44,304 bases of DNA from positions 1 through 44,304 of the forward strand of contig JAQIBY010000151.1 of NCBI GenBank assembly GCA_027858835.1, written 5' to 3'. The DNA is from Bacteroidales bacterium. Its GTDB lineage: Bacteria > Bacteroidota > Bacteroidia > Bacteroidales > ML635J-15. Under the pieces are notes generated by a model that was not told the origin of the DNA, did no database searches, and was given only the letters and a program-made list of their open reading frames with translations. Made by a program: the position numbers and the translations under genes. Shown piece after piece: positions 7,097 through 16,311 of the stretch. Numbering within the stretch: position 1 is the first letter of the stretch; each line of letters opens with the position of its first letter.

Positions 7097-8111
7097 TCAG
7101 TCTAAAAGTGTCTGTCAAACTGGTTAGCGGGGATAAGTTTTTTGCTTTTTTACCTTCACAAAGATTTAAAAACTGACGAATTTCTTCGTAATAGCCAGCT
7201 GAATACAATTCATTATGATTTTGAACCGGTAAAAAACTGTTTTTTTCGTATAGTGTTTGCGTCAAAATCTTTGGTTTTTTTACTTTTTCTAGCGGAATTC
7301 CTAAAATTTGTCCTGCTTTATTCGTGGCAGTCAATTTGTTGGTGTTATAACTTTGATAATGTGCATTATTACAAGTGATTTCAAAACCTTCATTTGCCTT
7401 TGCCCACCACGCATTTGTGCTGAGTTCAATGCTCCCGATAATGTTGTTCGGATGCTTGACATGTAAAAAAATGCATTCAGCTCCTTTCCCTTTTTTAAAC
7501 TGTTGTGCAGACATTAATTCTGCTTTCCCGAAAAGGTAATTGATGATATCGAGAGGATGAATAAATAAATCAGTAATTGCATCGCCTTCGGGGTAATATC
7601 CTGTTTGATACTTTAATTGATATGTTTGTGGACTTCGCAAGTTTTGTTTCAGAATTTGATACATCGGGGCATATCGCTTTTGCAATCCGGTCAATAAAAT
7701 GCCTTTACTGTTTTTTTCGATTTCAATTAATTCCTGCAGGTCCTTACTTGTCAGACAGGGCGGTTTTTCAACGAATACATGTTTGTCGTGCTCCAAGGCT
7801 TGTTTAACTAATGAGAAATGTGATGCGGGGTTTGCACAAATAAATACTCCGCGAATATCTGGATCATTTAAAACTACATCATAATCAGAACTTCCACTGA
7901 CATGGTCAAAATTTTCATTGATAAGTGCTGCAGTTTCCTTTGAATGGGATACAATCGTTTTGATACGCACATTCAAATGTTGCAAAACCGGATAAAGATT
8001 GTTCAGTGAGTGATTTCCAATTCCGACAAATGCATAGGATTCTGTGTAATCTCTTTTAAGAAAACTTGCTTTTCTTATTCGCTTATATCGCTGAATTAAG
8101 GCTTGTACCAT
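7059..8111 (-). CDS. Gfo/Idh/MocA family oxidoreductase
   Basis: A 350-residue NAD(P)-dependent sugar or polyol dehydrogenase-like protein. The dinucleotide fold starts late, at YAFVGIGNHSLNN (about residue 26), in place of the usual N-terminal GxGxxG. The diagnostic VFVEKPPCLT follows near residue 115, and TDLFIHPLDIINYLFG carries the conserved His of the catalytic region. The style of the Rossmann segment reminds me of the C-terminal half of bidomain oxidoreductases found in surface-polysaccharide clusters; that is recollection. It is first in a two-gene minus-strand unit with the radical SAM gene and has a good -7 box at 8136-8143. A role in modifying a sugar or cyclitol together with the radical SAM enzyme is an inference. 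Confidence 0.88.
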   Translation of the reverse strand: MVQALIQRYKRIRKASFLKRDYTESYAFVGIGNHSLNNLYPVLQHLNVRIKTIVSHSKETAALINENFDHVSGSSDYDVVLNDPDIRGVFICANPASHFSLVKQALEHDKHVFVEKPPCLTSKDLQELIEIEKNSKGILLTGLQKRYAPMYQILKQNLRSPQTYQLKYQTGYYPEGDAITDLFIHPLDIINYLFGKAELMSAQQFKKGKGAECIFLHVKHPNNIIGSIELSTNAWWAKANEGFEITCNNAHYQSYNTNKLTATNKAGQILGIPLEKVKKPKILTQTLYEKNSFLPVQNHNELYSAGYYEEIRQFLNLCEGKKAKNLSPLTSLTDTFRLIESIKTKIHVQN

Positions 8112-8135
8112 ATCCTGTTAAAAACTGATTTGCAT

Positions 8136-8143
8136 CAAAGATA
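8136..8143 (-). promoter_or_regulatory. Bacteroidota -7 box before the Gfo/Idh/MocA gene
   Basis: TATCTTTG on the minus strand fits TAnnTTTG exactly and lies 25 nt before the ATG at 8111. No clear TTTG is found at the -33 spacing. Confidence 0.5.
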
Positions 8144-8183
8144 GGGATAATTTCAGGAAATATGAACTGCTCAGAAATAAAGC

Positions 8184-9698
8184 CTATTCATTGTACAAAA
8201 GAAAGACACCTGATTTCTGAAACGTTTCCCCGTTAAAATCTGTGTATTGAACGAAGTAAACATAGCGTCCGGGAGGTGCTTTTTTATTCCCAGTTGAACC
8301 GTTCCAGCCTACTGTTTGGTCATTAGTTTTGAAAATTTCCATTCCCCAGCGATCATAAACGGCAAACTCATAATTGGATGTCATTGCAAAAGACACAGAG
8401 GGTTTGAATATACGGTTTTCTAAATTGTAAGAATTCGGGAAAAACGCATTTGGAAGATAGACACGTGGTTTATGTGAGACACAGATTTCATTAGATTTTG
8501 ATATGCCTTGAACTCCTAACGGATTTATTGAGGCATCCTCCTTGGCCAGTATAAAATAGCAATAGGTAAATGGAACAACCTCCATTCTGCTGTGCTTGCC
8601 TTTTACATAATTTGAAATATTTACCGAATAGCTTTGTCGTTCATTATCAAGAGAAATAATCCCATGCTCTGCATCTTCCCCATAAAGTGAAACAATTTGA
8701 TATGATGCAATTTCTCCTTGCCAAGATTCATACCTATCCCATGCCAAATAGTGATTTAGTTGATCATCCGTATAGCCTGAAAGGATAATATTTGAGGCAT
8801 TGTTGCTAACGGCAGAAATGTTTTCACATGGGTCGATAGATAGCAATCGGTAATAATATTTTGAGCGTTCAGGTTCAACATTCGGATCGGTATAAAATAA
8901 TTTCGGAGAGTCTATATCTGTGATGGTTTTGATGGTGGAAAAATCTGCTGGAGTATCAATTGCACGTTGAATTTTATATTTTATTGTTTCGCCTGCTGTG
9001 TCAACAGAAAATCGCATTTCAATCTGATTGTTCTCAACACTGGCGTAATCGGCATTAATAAAAGCTGGTGGTGTATGTGCGCTGGTAAAAACACAGGTTT
9101 CATTTGAAGTTGCTTTTATTCCATCAGCACGTACAGCTTCAACATAGTAGCAATACTGTTGGTTTGGTTCCAGTGCATTGTCGATGTAATTGGTTTCGTC
9201 TCCGGTAACCGAATTCAAATAGGCATAGCTTTCTCCACTTTTGCGCCGATAAATATTATATGCTTTAACGCTTTCCCAACCGTCATATGCATTCCAATCC
9301 AGGTTTACTTCTAATTCACATTTGTCGTAATACGGGAATGCGTATATTGTAATATGTGGATCAGTAAGTAGTGAAATATTGTCTAAAGTATCGAATGCTG
9401 CTAAGCGATAAGTTTCGGTTTGACCATTTGCAAAAGATGCATTGTTGATATAAGTGGTTGTCATTCTCCCGTAAACTGTATCTAAGTAATTTGTGATGCC
9501 TTCACTATTTACTTTAAAAATATAATAACCGTCAACATCCAATGAGTCACTCGCCGTCCATTTGAGTTCAACCTGAGCCGGATTAGCTCCCGGCATAACA
9601 CTGGCAGACTCGAATTCAGGAGAGTCTGGAACATCAACTTGCGAATGTGCAGTTAAGGAGATTAAAACGATTAATATGAATAGTATTCTGTGTTTCAT
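8184..9698 (-). CDS. Secreted fibronectin-type-III-like protein with T9SS type B (CHU_C) sorting domain
   Basis: I choose the ATG at 9698 rather than an in-frame ATG at 9731, because it begins a clear signal peptide (MKHRILFILIVLISLTAHSQ), giving 504 residues. The body has several beta-sandwich repeats with WTASDSLDVDGYYIF, LDWNAYDGWESVKAYNIYR and similar segments, typical of fibronectin type III units. The last about 90 residues (PNAFFPNS, YDRWGMEIF, GWNGS, GRYVYFVQY) form the gliding-associated CHU_C domain used for T9SS type B export. The protein is therefore expected at the cell surface or outside. No enzymatic motif is visible; a structural or adhesive role is likely. It follows the subtilase gene in the same direction, separated by a strong terminator. 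Confidence 0.9.
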   Translation of the reverse strand: MKHRILFILIVLISLTAHSQVDVPDSPEFESASVMPGANPAQVELKWTASDSLDVDGYYIFKVNSEGITNYLDTVYGRMTTTYINNASFANGQTETYRLAAFDTLDNISLLTDPHITIYAFPYYDKCELEVNLDWNAYDGWESVKAYNIYRRKSGESYAYLNSVTGDETNYIDNALEPNQQYCYYVEAVRADGIKATSNETCVFTSAHTPPAFINADYASVENNQIEMRFSVDTAGETIKYKIQRAIDTPADFSTIKTITDIDSPKLFYTDPNVEPERSKYYYRLLSIDPCENISAVSNNASNIILSGYTDDQLNHYLAWDRYESWQGEIASYQIVSLYGEDAEHGIISLDNERQSYSVNISNYVKGKHSRMEVVPFTYCYFILAKEDASINPLGVQGISKSNEICVSHKPRVYLPNAFFPNSYNLENRIFKPSVSFAMTSNYEFAVYDRWGMEIFKTNDQTVGWNGSTGNKKAPPGRYVYFVQYTDFNGETFQKSGVFLLYNE

Positions 9699-9933
9699 GC
9701 TTTGGTTGCAATATACGAATGTTAAAATCAAATTGAAAATAATTCTTCAAGGCGTTAATATTATAAACGCAGTACAATATTAAATATTTCTTTCTAATAA
9801 TAAGATGCGAAAAATCAGGAAAGGATGCCTTATACCGAGACATTTTTTTAAACTTTAGAAAATCAAGCTTTTTCTTAAAAGAAAAAGCCGAATTCAAAAA
9901 CTGAATTCGGCTTAATTCCATGAAAACTACATG
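9699..9933. other. Intergenic stretch between two secreted-protein genes
   Basis: Holds the subtilase terminator (9881-9913) and, beside it, a second hairpin GCTTTTTCTT/AAGAAAAAGC at about 9867-9888. Closer to the CHU_C gene only a weak promoter-like TATATTG is seen. No gene. Confidence 0.6.
9881..9913 (-). terminator. Rho-independent terminator of the subtilase gene
   Basis: Twelve-base arms AAGCCGAATTCA (9885-9896) and TGAATTCGGCTT (9902-9913) enclose a 5-nt loop. On the minus strand the stem ends GGCTTTTTC, giving a U-tract. It lies about 20 nt past the TAA. Confidence 0.88.
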
Positions 9934-12900
9934 TTATTTTATAATCTGAACCGGAATGCTGGCTGCTTGTTCGGCTTTTGTGAGTTTTATCACATACATG
10001 CCATTCGCAAGTGTATTCAGATTAATTTTTTGAATTTGATTTTCAATAATGCCTTGATTCAGAACTTTTCCGTCAATGCTGACGATTTCGTATTTGACTT
10101 CTTGGCAATTTTCAATCATTATATAATTTGAGCTAGGATTCGGATAAACCGATACATCGCCAGCTCCAAAGTTCACGACATAATCTCCTTCGGAAATTAC
10201 TAAGGAATAGTTTTGCTGATCGTCATACATACCGTCAGAAACTTTTACTTTAACTGGCAAACCAAATGAACTGGTTACATCAGGTGTTCCTGTTAAAACA
10301 GCAGTTCCATCACCATTATCAGTAATTGTCATCCATCCCGGGCTGTCAATAAGTGTAAATGTAAGATCATCATCATCAGCGTCTTCTGCGGTTACATTAT
10401 ATGTGTAAACTTCACCAACCACTCCAGTAGTTACAGCCTCTGATGTGATTTCAGGAGCCTGATTTGAAGTGAGTACGGTAATTGCAAAGTTTTGATAGCC
10501 TTCTTCAGTGCCGTTAGATGCAACTAATTCAACATTGAAAGCTTCGGTTTCCCCGGAAATTATTGGAGCAGTGCCGGTTAACACACCGCTGCCATCACCA
10601 TTGTCAGTTAAGCCTAACCATGCCGGCATTTCAGTGTCGGACAATGTAAGTGCCAGAGCATTTGGATCTGTTGCGGCAATATTATAAGTGTAGGTTTCGC
10701 CTTCAATAATTTCTGTAATAGGAGAAGATGTGAAGTATGGATCATCACCTTGTTGAATGCCTGCCCATTTATAAATTCCGCCGGTAGTTTCACTCAAGTT
10801 AAAGCTTCCTGCCCAACCGGTATTTATATCTAGCATCTCAACATTTGTGTATTGAATTGAATCGTCTAGTTGAATCCATGTGGTTCCGTAATCAAGACTG
10901 TAAGCAGAGAAGTTCTCCGGTACAGATTGTGATATTTTAATGGAAACAAACATTCCGGGTTGACCGGGAACAGCCGATACATCTGAGGGTTGTTCGGCTT
11001 CAGGAATATTTACCACTGACCAGTTTTCTCCATCAGTTGTTGTGCGCATTGCCCAGCTTTCGATTTGTCCGGTGGTTTGATCTGTTACCTGCGCTATAAT
11101 TGCACCATTGTTTTCGTCACTCATTGTAATGTGACTGACATTGGCTTCTCCGGTTTCCATTACTGCCCAGGTTAATCCTTTGTCGGTAGTTTTATATATC
11201 CGACCCGTGTTGGTTCCAAACCAGGCAATATCCCCAACGGCATCATAAACACTAGTCCATCCCATTTCGTCTGTTACGGGATCGGGAATATTTGCGCCAT
11301 CAACTAATGTCCAGTTATCACCACCATCAGAAGTTGTATAGATTTCAAATTCTCCATTAATTGGATCTCCCTGACAGAATCCATCATTTTCATTAAACAT
11401 GTGAATTACATTCGGGAAAGATGCTGCTTCGTCAAATGGAGCAGTAGTTTGTTCAACCCAATCAGTTCCACCATTGCTTGTGTGATAAATAGCACCACCT
11501 CCTGCGGTATTATATAATGCAACCCATGCTTTTTGATCATCTACAGCAGTAATACAGCCAGGAGCAAGTTCTGCATCTGCAATAATTTCCCCTGGAATCC
11601 ATGTTTCACCACCATCGTTGGTAAGTGCAAAATCTTTTGTAAAAGAACCGCCTGTTCCGTCGTAAGTAAGTACCCAAGCAGTATTTTCATCCGCAATTGC
11701 GGTTTGCCAAACACCTCGGAATTGGCTTGCAAATCCAGTGTGTTGCTCAATCCATGCGGATTCTGCTCCTCCTGAACCTGAACCTACAATAATAAATGCT
11801 GTTTTAATCTCTGTATCGGTGTTTGTGCCGTCAGAAGCTTCTAAGGTAACTTGATAAACGCCCTCTGTATCATAGGTGATTGCCATTGGATTTTGCTCTG
11901 TGGATGCTGCGGGCATACCACCTTCAAATGTCCATGACCAAGAAGTTGGGGTTCCTGTTGTTAAATCAGTAAAATCGACTGTTCCTCCTACAGGAATAAC
12001 CACTTCGCTAGCTTCAAAATCAGCAACGAGTGGAGCATTAGCATCAATTGCAGCAACGATTGCGGCATGAGCATCAATACGACCTGCACCAATACTATCA
12101 ACGAAATCAGGATTTTCTGCATCAACATTAACACAAGTTGCCTTTAGTAAATTTGTGAGTTCTTCAGGAGTTAAATCAGGATTTGCAGATAATATTAATC
12201 CACAAAGTCCGGAAGTTACAGGCGCAGCCATTGAGGTTCCTTGCATAACGTCGTATTGTCCTTCTACACCGTAACCTGCAGCACCTCCACCGGTTCCTGA
12301 AGTTATGGATGCTAAATCGCCTGCTTCGCTCGCAGTGGTAGATAAGACAGAGAAGCCTCCAATCCCACCAAGTCCTGAGCTGAAATAACCTCCCGGAGCC
12401 AGCACATCCAACCAGGTTCCGTAATTCGAGAAATCTGATTTATTATCACCAACATCGCAAGAACCAACAGCAATAACATGTTCAAGTGCTGCCGGGTATC
12501 CAATGTAATTAACGGGAATATCAGGATTCACTTGGGTTTCCATTCCATTTCCGTTATTACCTGCAGCGCCAACCATAACACAGCCTTTGTTATAAGCATA
12601 ATTTACGGTATGTTGCATAGTAATAAAAAACTGCGGTGATCCCCATGACATATTAATGACATCTGCGCCATTGTCAGCAGCCCATACAATTCCTTCAAAT
12701 CCTGCAGCCATTGCTTGGCCGTCAGATGCATCATCACCTAGTTTTACTGCCATAATACTGACATCATAACCAATGGATGCTACGCCAATACCATTGTTGG
12801 TTTCTGCACCAACAAGACCTGCGCTATGTGTTCCGTGCGACCAGATATAGGTTGCTTCAGGTGGAGCTGGATCATCATCGCCATTTCCTAAGTCAATTTG

Positions 12901-13461
12901 TGATACAATTTTATTCGCTAAATCAGGATGTGTGACATCAATTGCATTGTCCAATACGGCAACAACAATTTCACTGTCTCCCGTTTCCAAATCCCATGCT
13001 TCCTCGGCACCAATGAGCGTTAAATGCCAATTTGCTTCTGCTGTTAATGCACCAAAGGTTCCGCTTACTTCTCCGTAATACGGGTCGTTAGGAACCATAG
13101 AAATGCGGAAAAGCGGAGCTTTCTCTGCATATTCAATTTCCGGCATGTTGTTCATGTCCTTAACCAATTGGTCAACCTCGTACATCTTTTCAAAATCCAT
13201 ACGGAAAATTCTTTGAAGAATGTCCGATTCAGCACTTAAGAAAGGCATGTTAAGATTTGAAATTTGATACTCGTCAATCAGATCCCTAAGAAAAAAGACA
13301 TCTTTTGGATTGACATTTCCATCATCATGTGAGATGTTTAAGGCAACATCATCATTGATTTTAAAATACACGCGACCATCAACACACCAATAGTCTACAT
13401 TTTGTGCGACGGCACTCACTGCCAGTACGATGGCAATAATTGCTAAATAAATTCTTTTCAT
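9934..13461 (-). CDS. Secreted subtilisin-like (S8) protease with PKD, BNR-like and Ig-like domains and T9SS type A tail
   Basis: An 1175-residue exported protease. It has a signal peptide (MKRIYLAIIAIVLAVSAVAQ) and a pro-region to about 145. The S8 domain spans about 150-470 with Asp171 (VAVLDNAID), His209 (WSHGTHSAG), oxyanion Asn302 (AAGNNG) and Ser410 (GTSMAAP). A PKD domain follows at about 480-560 (FTDLTTGTPTSWSWTFEGG). About 565-870 is a Ycf48/BNR-like propeller with repeated TSDGG and TTDKGLTW motifs. Two putative Ig/cadherin-like domains occupy about 890-1095, each with an ADDxDL or NGDGSG pattern. The final about 70 residues (VSVYPNPSSNYI to the end) are the T9SS type A sorting tail. 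All catalytic residues are present, so it should be active outside the cell. A near-ideal promoter precedes it and a strong terminator follows, so it is probably monocistronic. Confidence 0.94.
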   Translation of the reverse strand: MKRIYLAIIAIVLAVSAVAQNVDYWCVDGRVYFKINDDVALNISHDDGNVNPKDVFFLRDLIDEYQISNLNMPFLSAESDILQRIFRMDFEKMYEVDQLVKDMNNMPEIEYAEKAPLFRISMVPNDPYYGEVSGTFGALTAEANWHLTLIGAEEAWDLETGDSEIVVAVLDNAIDVTHPDLANKIVSQIDLGNGDDDPAPPEATYIWSHGTHSAGLVGAETNNGIGVASIGYDVSIMAVKLGDDASDGQAMAAGFEGIVWAADNGADVINMSWGSPQFFITMQHTVNYAYNKGCVMVGAAGNNGNGMETQVNPDIPVNYIGYPAALEHVIAVGSCDVGDNKSDFSNYGTWLDVLAPGGYFSSGLGGIGGFSVLSTTASEAGDLASITSGTGGGAAGYGVEGQYDVMQGTSMAAPVTSGLCGLILSANPDLTPEELTNLLKATCVNVDAENPDFVDSIGAGRIDAHAAIVAAIDANAPLVADFEASEVVIPVGGTVDFTDLTTGTPTSWSWTFEGGMPAASTEQNPMAITYDTEGVYQVTLEASDGTNTDTEIKTAFIIVGSGSGGAESAWIEQHTGFASQFRGVWQTAIADENTAWVLTYDGTGGSFTKDFALTNDGGETWIPGEIIADAELAPGCITAVDDQKAWVALYNTAGGGAIYHTSNGGTDWVEQTTAPFDEAASFPNVIHMFNENDGFCQGDPINGEFEIYTTSDGGDNWTLVDGANIPDPVTDEMGWTSVYDAVGDIAWFGTNTGRIYKTTDKGLTWAVMETGEANVSHITMSDENNGAIIAQVTDQTTGQIESWAMRTTTDGENWSVVNIPEAEQPSDVSAVPGQPGMFVSIKISQSVPENFSAYSLDYGTTWIQLDDSIQYTNVEMLDINTGWAGSFNLSETTGGIYKWAGIQQGDDPYFTSSPITEIIEGETYTYNIAATDPNALALTLSDTEMPAWLGLTDNGDGSGVLTGTAPIISGETEAFNVELVASNGTEEGYQNFAITVLTSNQAPEITSEAVTTGVVGEVYTYNVTAEDADDDDLTFTLIDSPGWMTITDNGDGTAVLTGTPDVTSSFGLPVKVKVSDGMYDDQQNYSLVISEGDYVVNFGAGDVSVYPNPSSNYIMIENCQEVKYEIVSIDGKVLNQGIIENQIQKINLNTLANGMYVIKLTKAEQAASIPVQIIK

Positions 13462-13492
13462 AATAAGTTTAGTTTTACGGAATTATCCACGC

Positions 13493-13523
13493 CAAATGTA
13501 GTAATTAATATCGTTTTTTCAAA
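13493..13523 (-). promoter_or_regulatory. Promoter of the subtilase gene
   Basis: On the minus strand TTTG (13523-13520), a 19-nt spacer, then TACATTTG (13500-13493) match the Bacteroidota sigma consensus TTTG-N19-TAnnTTTG. The box lies 32 nt before the start codon and overlaps the 3' end of mnmD. Confidence 0.8.
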
Positions 13524-14178
13524 TTTTCTTTGCACGAAGGATATGTCTTTTACCGGGAGGTCCGTCTAGTCGTTGCACAATCAGTCCTGCAGCACGCAGC
13601 CCCTGTTTTACAACACCTTTTGAGGAATAGGTAAGCAAAGCTGCTCCCGCTTTCATGTGATTTTCGCTAATTCGTTGTAAAAACGCTGCATCCCATGCTT
13701 CTGGATGTTTTTCCGGTGAAAATGGATCAAAATAAATAAGATCAAATTGTTGATTTGGAAGATGTTCCAGAAAATCTTGATGTAATTTTTTTATTTTAAA
13801 AAACTCAGAAAGGGGTGTGGTTTTATTCCACTCAATTTCCGATAAAAGATTTGCTGTTGATTGAATATTGCTTGGTAATTCCGCATTAAACTGTGCTTGT
13901 ATTTTTGCGCTCGGAGGATATTTTTCAATTCCCTGATAGCATATGTTTATATGATGTTCTTTTGCAGCTTCATAGCTTAATGCGGCATTTAAACCAGTTC
14001 CATACCCAATTTCAAGTATGCTTATGGCTTTACGGGTTTTTAAAATTTGCATTAAGCCTTGTTCAATAAATATATGACGACCTTCGGTAATTGATCCGAA
14101 GGCTGAATGTAATGATTCTCCAAAATTGTCATCGTAAATTGTGGGCGATCCATCTGCCGTTTTTCTGATTTCCTGCAT
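13519..14178 (-). CDS. mnmD: tRNA 5-methylaminomethyl-2-thiouridine methyltransferase (MnmD)
   Basis: A 219-residue SAM-dependent methyltransferase of the MnmC N-terminal (Methyltransf_30) family, standing alone without the FAD oxidoreductase half found in enterobacterial MnmC. It performs the last methylation at wobble uridine 34 of certain tRNAs. Visible marks: DGSPTIYDDNFGESLHS at the N terminus, the SAM-binding ILEIGYGTGLN near 56, YFDPFSPEKHPEAWD near 133-147, YSSKGVVKQGLRAAG, and the C-terminal GPPGKRHILRAKK. Length fits stand-alone MnmD. It is downstream of thioredoxin on the same strand, separated by a palindromic terminator. Confidence 0.88.
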   Translation of the reverse strand: MQEIRKTADGSPTIYDDNFGESLHSAFGSITEGRHIFIEQGLMQILKTRKAISILEIGYGTGLNAALSYEAAKEHHINICYQGIEKYPPSAKIQAQFNAELPSNIQSTANLLSEIEWNKTTPLSEFFKIKKLHQDFLEHLPNQQFDLIYFDPFSPEKHPEAWDAAFLQRISENHMKAGAALLTYSSKGVVKQGLRAAGLIVQRLDGPPGKRHILRAKKI

Positions 14179-14231
14179 ACCGTAAAATTACAATTAATAA
14201 TTTACGGAAAAATAGTTTTCGGTAAAATCAA

Positions 14232-14270
14232 TAAAAATGCAGTAAATCCGTCAGCTGACGGATTTACTGC
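14232..14270 (-). terminator. Terminator of the thioredoxin gene (32-bp perfect palindrome)
   Basis: GCAGTAAATCCGTCAG (14239-14254) is followed directly by its exact reverse complement (14255-14270). On the minus strand the stem is followed by ATTTTTAT. It lies about 65 nt past the trx stop and before mnmD. Confidence 0.75.
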
Positions 14271-14336
14271 AAAAATTACTGTCTTGTTTTGTGTGTTTTG
14301 ATTAAGCAGAAAACATCTGCTTGATTTAAAATCTTA

Positions 14337-14702
14337 TTATTCCGGTTTTTCAACTTTCAAGACGTCTGCAATTGCCTTTTCAAAGGTTTCTTTGGGTAAT
14401 GCGCCTGCAGCCATCTGCGGTTTTCCGTCAGTTGGAATAAATAACAAACTCGGAATACTGCGAATGCCGAAAATCGCAGCAAGTTCTTGTTGTTCTTCAG
14501 TATTCACTTTGTAAAAATCGACTTCGCCTTTATAGTCTTTGTCCAGTTCTTCAATAAGCGGAGCGACCATGCGACAAGGAGCACACCATTCAGCCCAAAA
14601 ATCAATCAAAGCAGGTTTGTCTCCTTTGAATTTCCAGTCTTTTTCATTGGTGTAATCGAATACCTTCTCAATAAATGCTTCTTTTGTTAAGTGTGTTACC
14701 AT
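14337..14702 (-). CDS. trxA: Thioredoxin
   Basis: A 121-residue cytoplasmic thioredoxin that reduces protein disulfides using electrons from thioredoxin reductase. The active site is WAEWCAPCRM (Cys40, Cys43), with Ala in place of the common Gly of WCGPC. The cis-proline segment is IRSIPSLLFI and an FDYTNEKDWKF lead precedes the first strand. It has no signal peptide. It is divergent from the CCA-adding enzyme gene, with 90 bp between them. Confidence 0.94.
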   Translation of the reverse strand: MVTHLTKEAFIEKVFDYTNEKDWKFKGDKPALIDFWAEWCAPCRMVAPLIEELDKDYKGEVDFYKVNTEEQQELAAIFGIRSIPSLLFIPTDGKPQMAAGALPKETFEKAIADVLKVEKPE

Positions 14703-14741
14703 AATTTCTGTAATTTCAACGATTATTATTATTGTACTGTG

Positions 14742-14773
14742 TTTGATAAAAGAACACAGAATGTTTAAAATTG
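14742..14773 (+). promoter_or_regulatory. Probable promoter of the cca gene
   Basis: TTTG (14742-14745), a 20-nt spacer and TAAAATTG (14766-14773), one base off TAnnTTTG. It lies 19 nt before the ATG. Confidence 0.55.
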
Positions 14774-14792
14774 TTTATCTAAATAACGACGA

Positions 14793-16208
14793 ATGGAATC
14801 TCATGATAATCTGATAGATACAAAATTATTTAGAATGATATCCGAAGTTGCTGGGGAAAATGAGCTCGATTTATGGTTAATCGGAGGTTATGTTCGGGAC
14901 CTGTTTCTGCGACGAAGTTCAAAGGATATTGACATTGTTGTACTCGGAAATGGTATTGAAACCGCAAAAAAAATAGCAAAACATATACAGGCAGACCACT
15001 TGAGTGTTTTTAAAAATTTCGGAACGGCACAGATACAGCACCAAGCTCATGTAATTGAAATTGTCGGTGCCAGAAAAGAATCCTATCGCGCAGATTCCAG
15101 AAAACCATTGGTTGAAAACGGTTCGCTTGAGGATGATCAAAACCGACGGGATTTTACTATCAATGCCCTGGCTATCAGTCTGAATCCTAGAAATTTTGGG
15201 GCGTTGACTGATCCTTTTGACGGCATGAGAGATCTGCAAAATAAAATAATTAAAACACCGCTTGAACCGGAAAAAACCTTTTCTGATGATCCGCTTAGAA
15301 TGTTGCGGGCAATCCGTTTTGCAAGTCAATTGAATTTTAATATCGAAGAAAAAACTTTCGATGGAATAGTAAATACTGCCGAGCGGATTCATATCATCTC
15401 TGAAGAACGTATTATTGAAGAATTAAATAAAATCATGAGCTCTGATAATCCCGCTAAGGGTGTTTTATTACTTGAAAAAGCCGGCTTATTGAAAATTATT
15501 TTACCGGAATTACATGCTCTATCCGGTGTTGAGGTGCAAAATAATAAAGCACATAAAGATAATTTCAGACATTCGGTTCAGGTTTTGAACAACCTTGCTA
15601 AAGTAAGTAATGAGCTTTGGTTGCGATGGGCTGCGCTTTTGCACGATATCGGGAAAACCACGACAAAACGATATGTCGATGGAGTCGGATGGACTTTCTA
15701 TGCACATGATATGCGTGGAGAAAAACTCGTGCGTAAGGTATTCAAAAGATTGAAGCTTCCTCAGGATGAACGCTTGAAATACGTTCAGAAAATTGTTCGT
15801 TTGCACATGCGACCCATAGCCTTGGTTGAAGAAACGGTAACCGATTCCGCAATTCGTCGTTTATTGTTTGATGCTGGTGATGACGTGGACGATTTAATGA
15901 CATTATGTGAAGCTGATATAACATCAAAAAATCAGGCGAAAAAAGAAAAATATCTCAATAATTTTCGTCACGTGAGGCAAAAGCTTCAGGAAATTGAGGA
16001 AAAAGACAGAATCCGTAATTTCCAACCGCCAATTGACGGTGAAGAAATTATGAAAACTTTTAATATCCAACCTTCAAGAGAAGTCGGACAATTAAAAGAT
16101 GCAATAAAAGATGCAATTCTGGACGGTGTAATACCTAATGAATATGAAGCTGCCCGAAAATTTATGTTTGAAAAAGCTGAGTCAATCGGGTTGTCCCTTA
16201 AGGAATAA
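14793..16208 (+). CDS. cca: CCA tRNA nucleotidyltransferase with HD domain
   Basis: A 471-residue class II polymerase-beta-like nucleotidyltransferase that adds or repairs the 3' CCA of tRNA. The catalytic region has GGYVRDLFLRR and KDIDIVV with metal-binding Asp45/Asp47. Then come RRDFTINALA, DPFDGMRDL, and the neck/body motif DPLRMLRAIRFASQL, which reads ATP/CTP. After residue 255 an HD domain (FRHSVQVLNN, LLHDIGKTTT, YAHDMRGEK) adds probable phosphohydrolase activity on the tRNA end. Length agrees with HD-type bacterial enzymes. It sits upstream of the (p)ppGpp gene on the same strand with a 103-bp gap. Confidence 0.95.
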   Translation: MESHDNLIDTKLFRMISEVAGENELDLWLIGGYVRDLFLRRSSKDIDIVVLGNGIETAKKIAKHIQADHLSVFKNFGTAQIQHQAHVIEIVGARKESYRADSRKPLVENGSLEDDQNRRDFTINALAISLNPRNFGALTDPFDGMRDLQNKIIKTPLEPEKTFSDDPLRMLRAIRFASQLNFNIEEKTFDGIVNTAERIHIISEERIIEELNKIMSSDNPAKGVLLLEKAGLLKIILPELHALSGVEVQNNKAHKDNFRHSVQVLNNLAKVSNELWLRWAALLHDIGKTTTKRYVDGVGWTFYAHDMRGEKLVRKVFKRLKLPQDERLKYVQKIVRLHMRPIALVEETVTDSAIRRLLFDAGDDVDDLMTLCEADITSKNQAKKEKYLNNFRHVRQKLQEIEEKDRIRNFQPPIDGEEIMKTFNIQPSREVGQLKDAIKDAILDGVIPNEYEAARKFMFEKAESIGLSLKE

Positions 16209-16311
16209 TTTTGTTGCAAAAGCATGGATAATTGTGAATTAAATCGTAAATTCGTGCTTCTTCCTAAAATGGGACAAGTATCAGTTTATTATATGCAGGA
16301 GTAAAATAACA

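Noticed and set aside
9699-9731. Longer N terminus of the CHU_C protein
   Set aside because: The extra 11 residues would precede and disturb a clear signal peptide starting at 9698.
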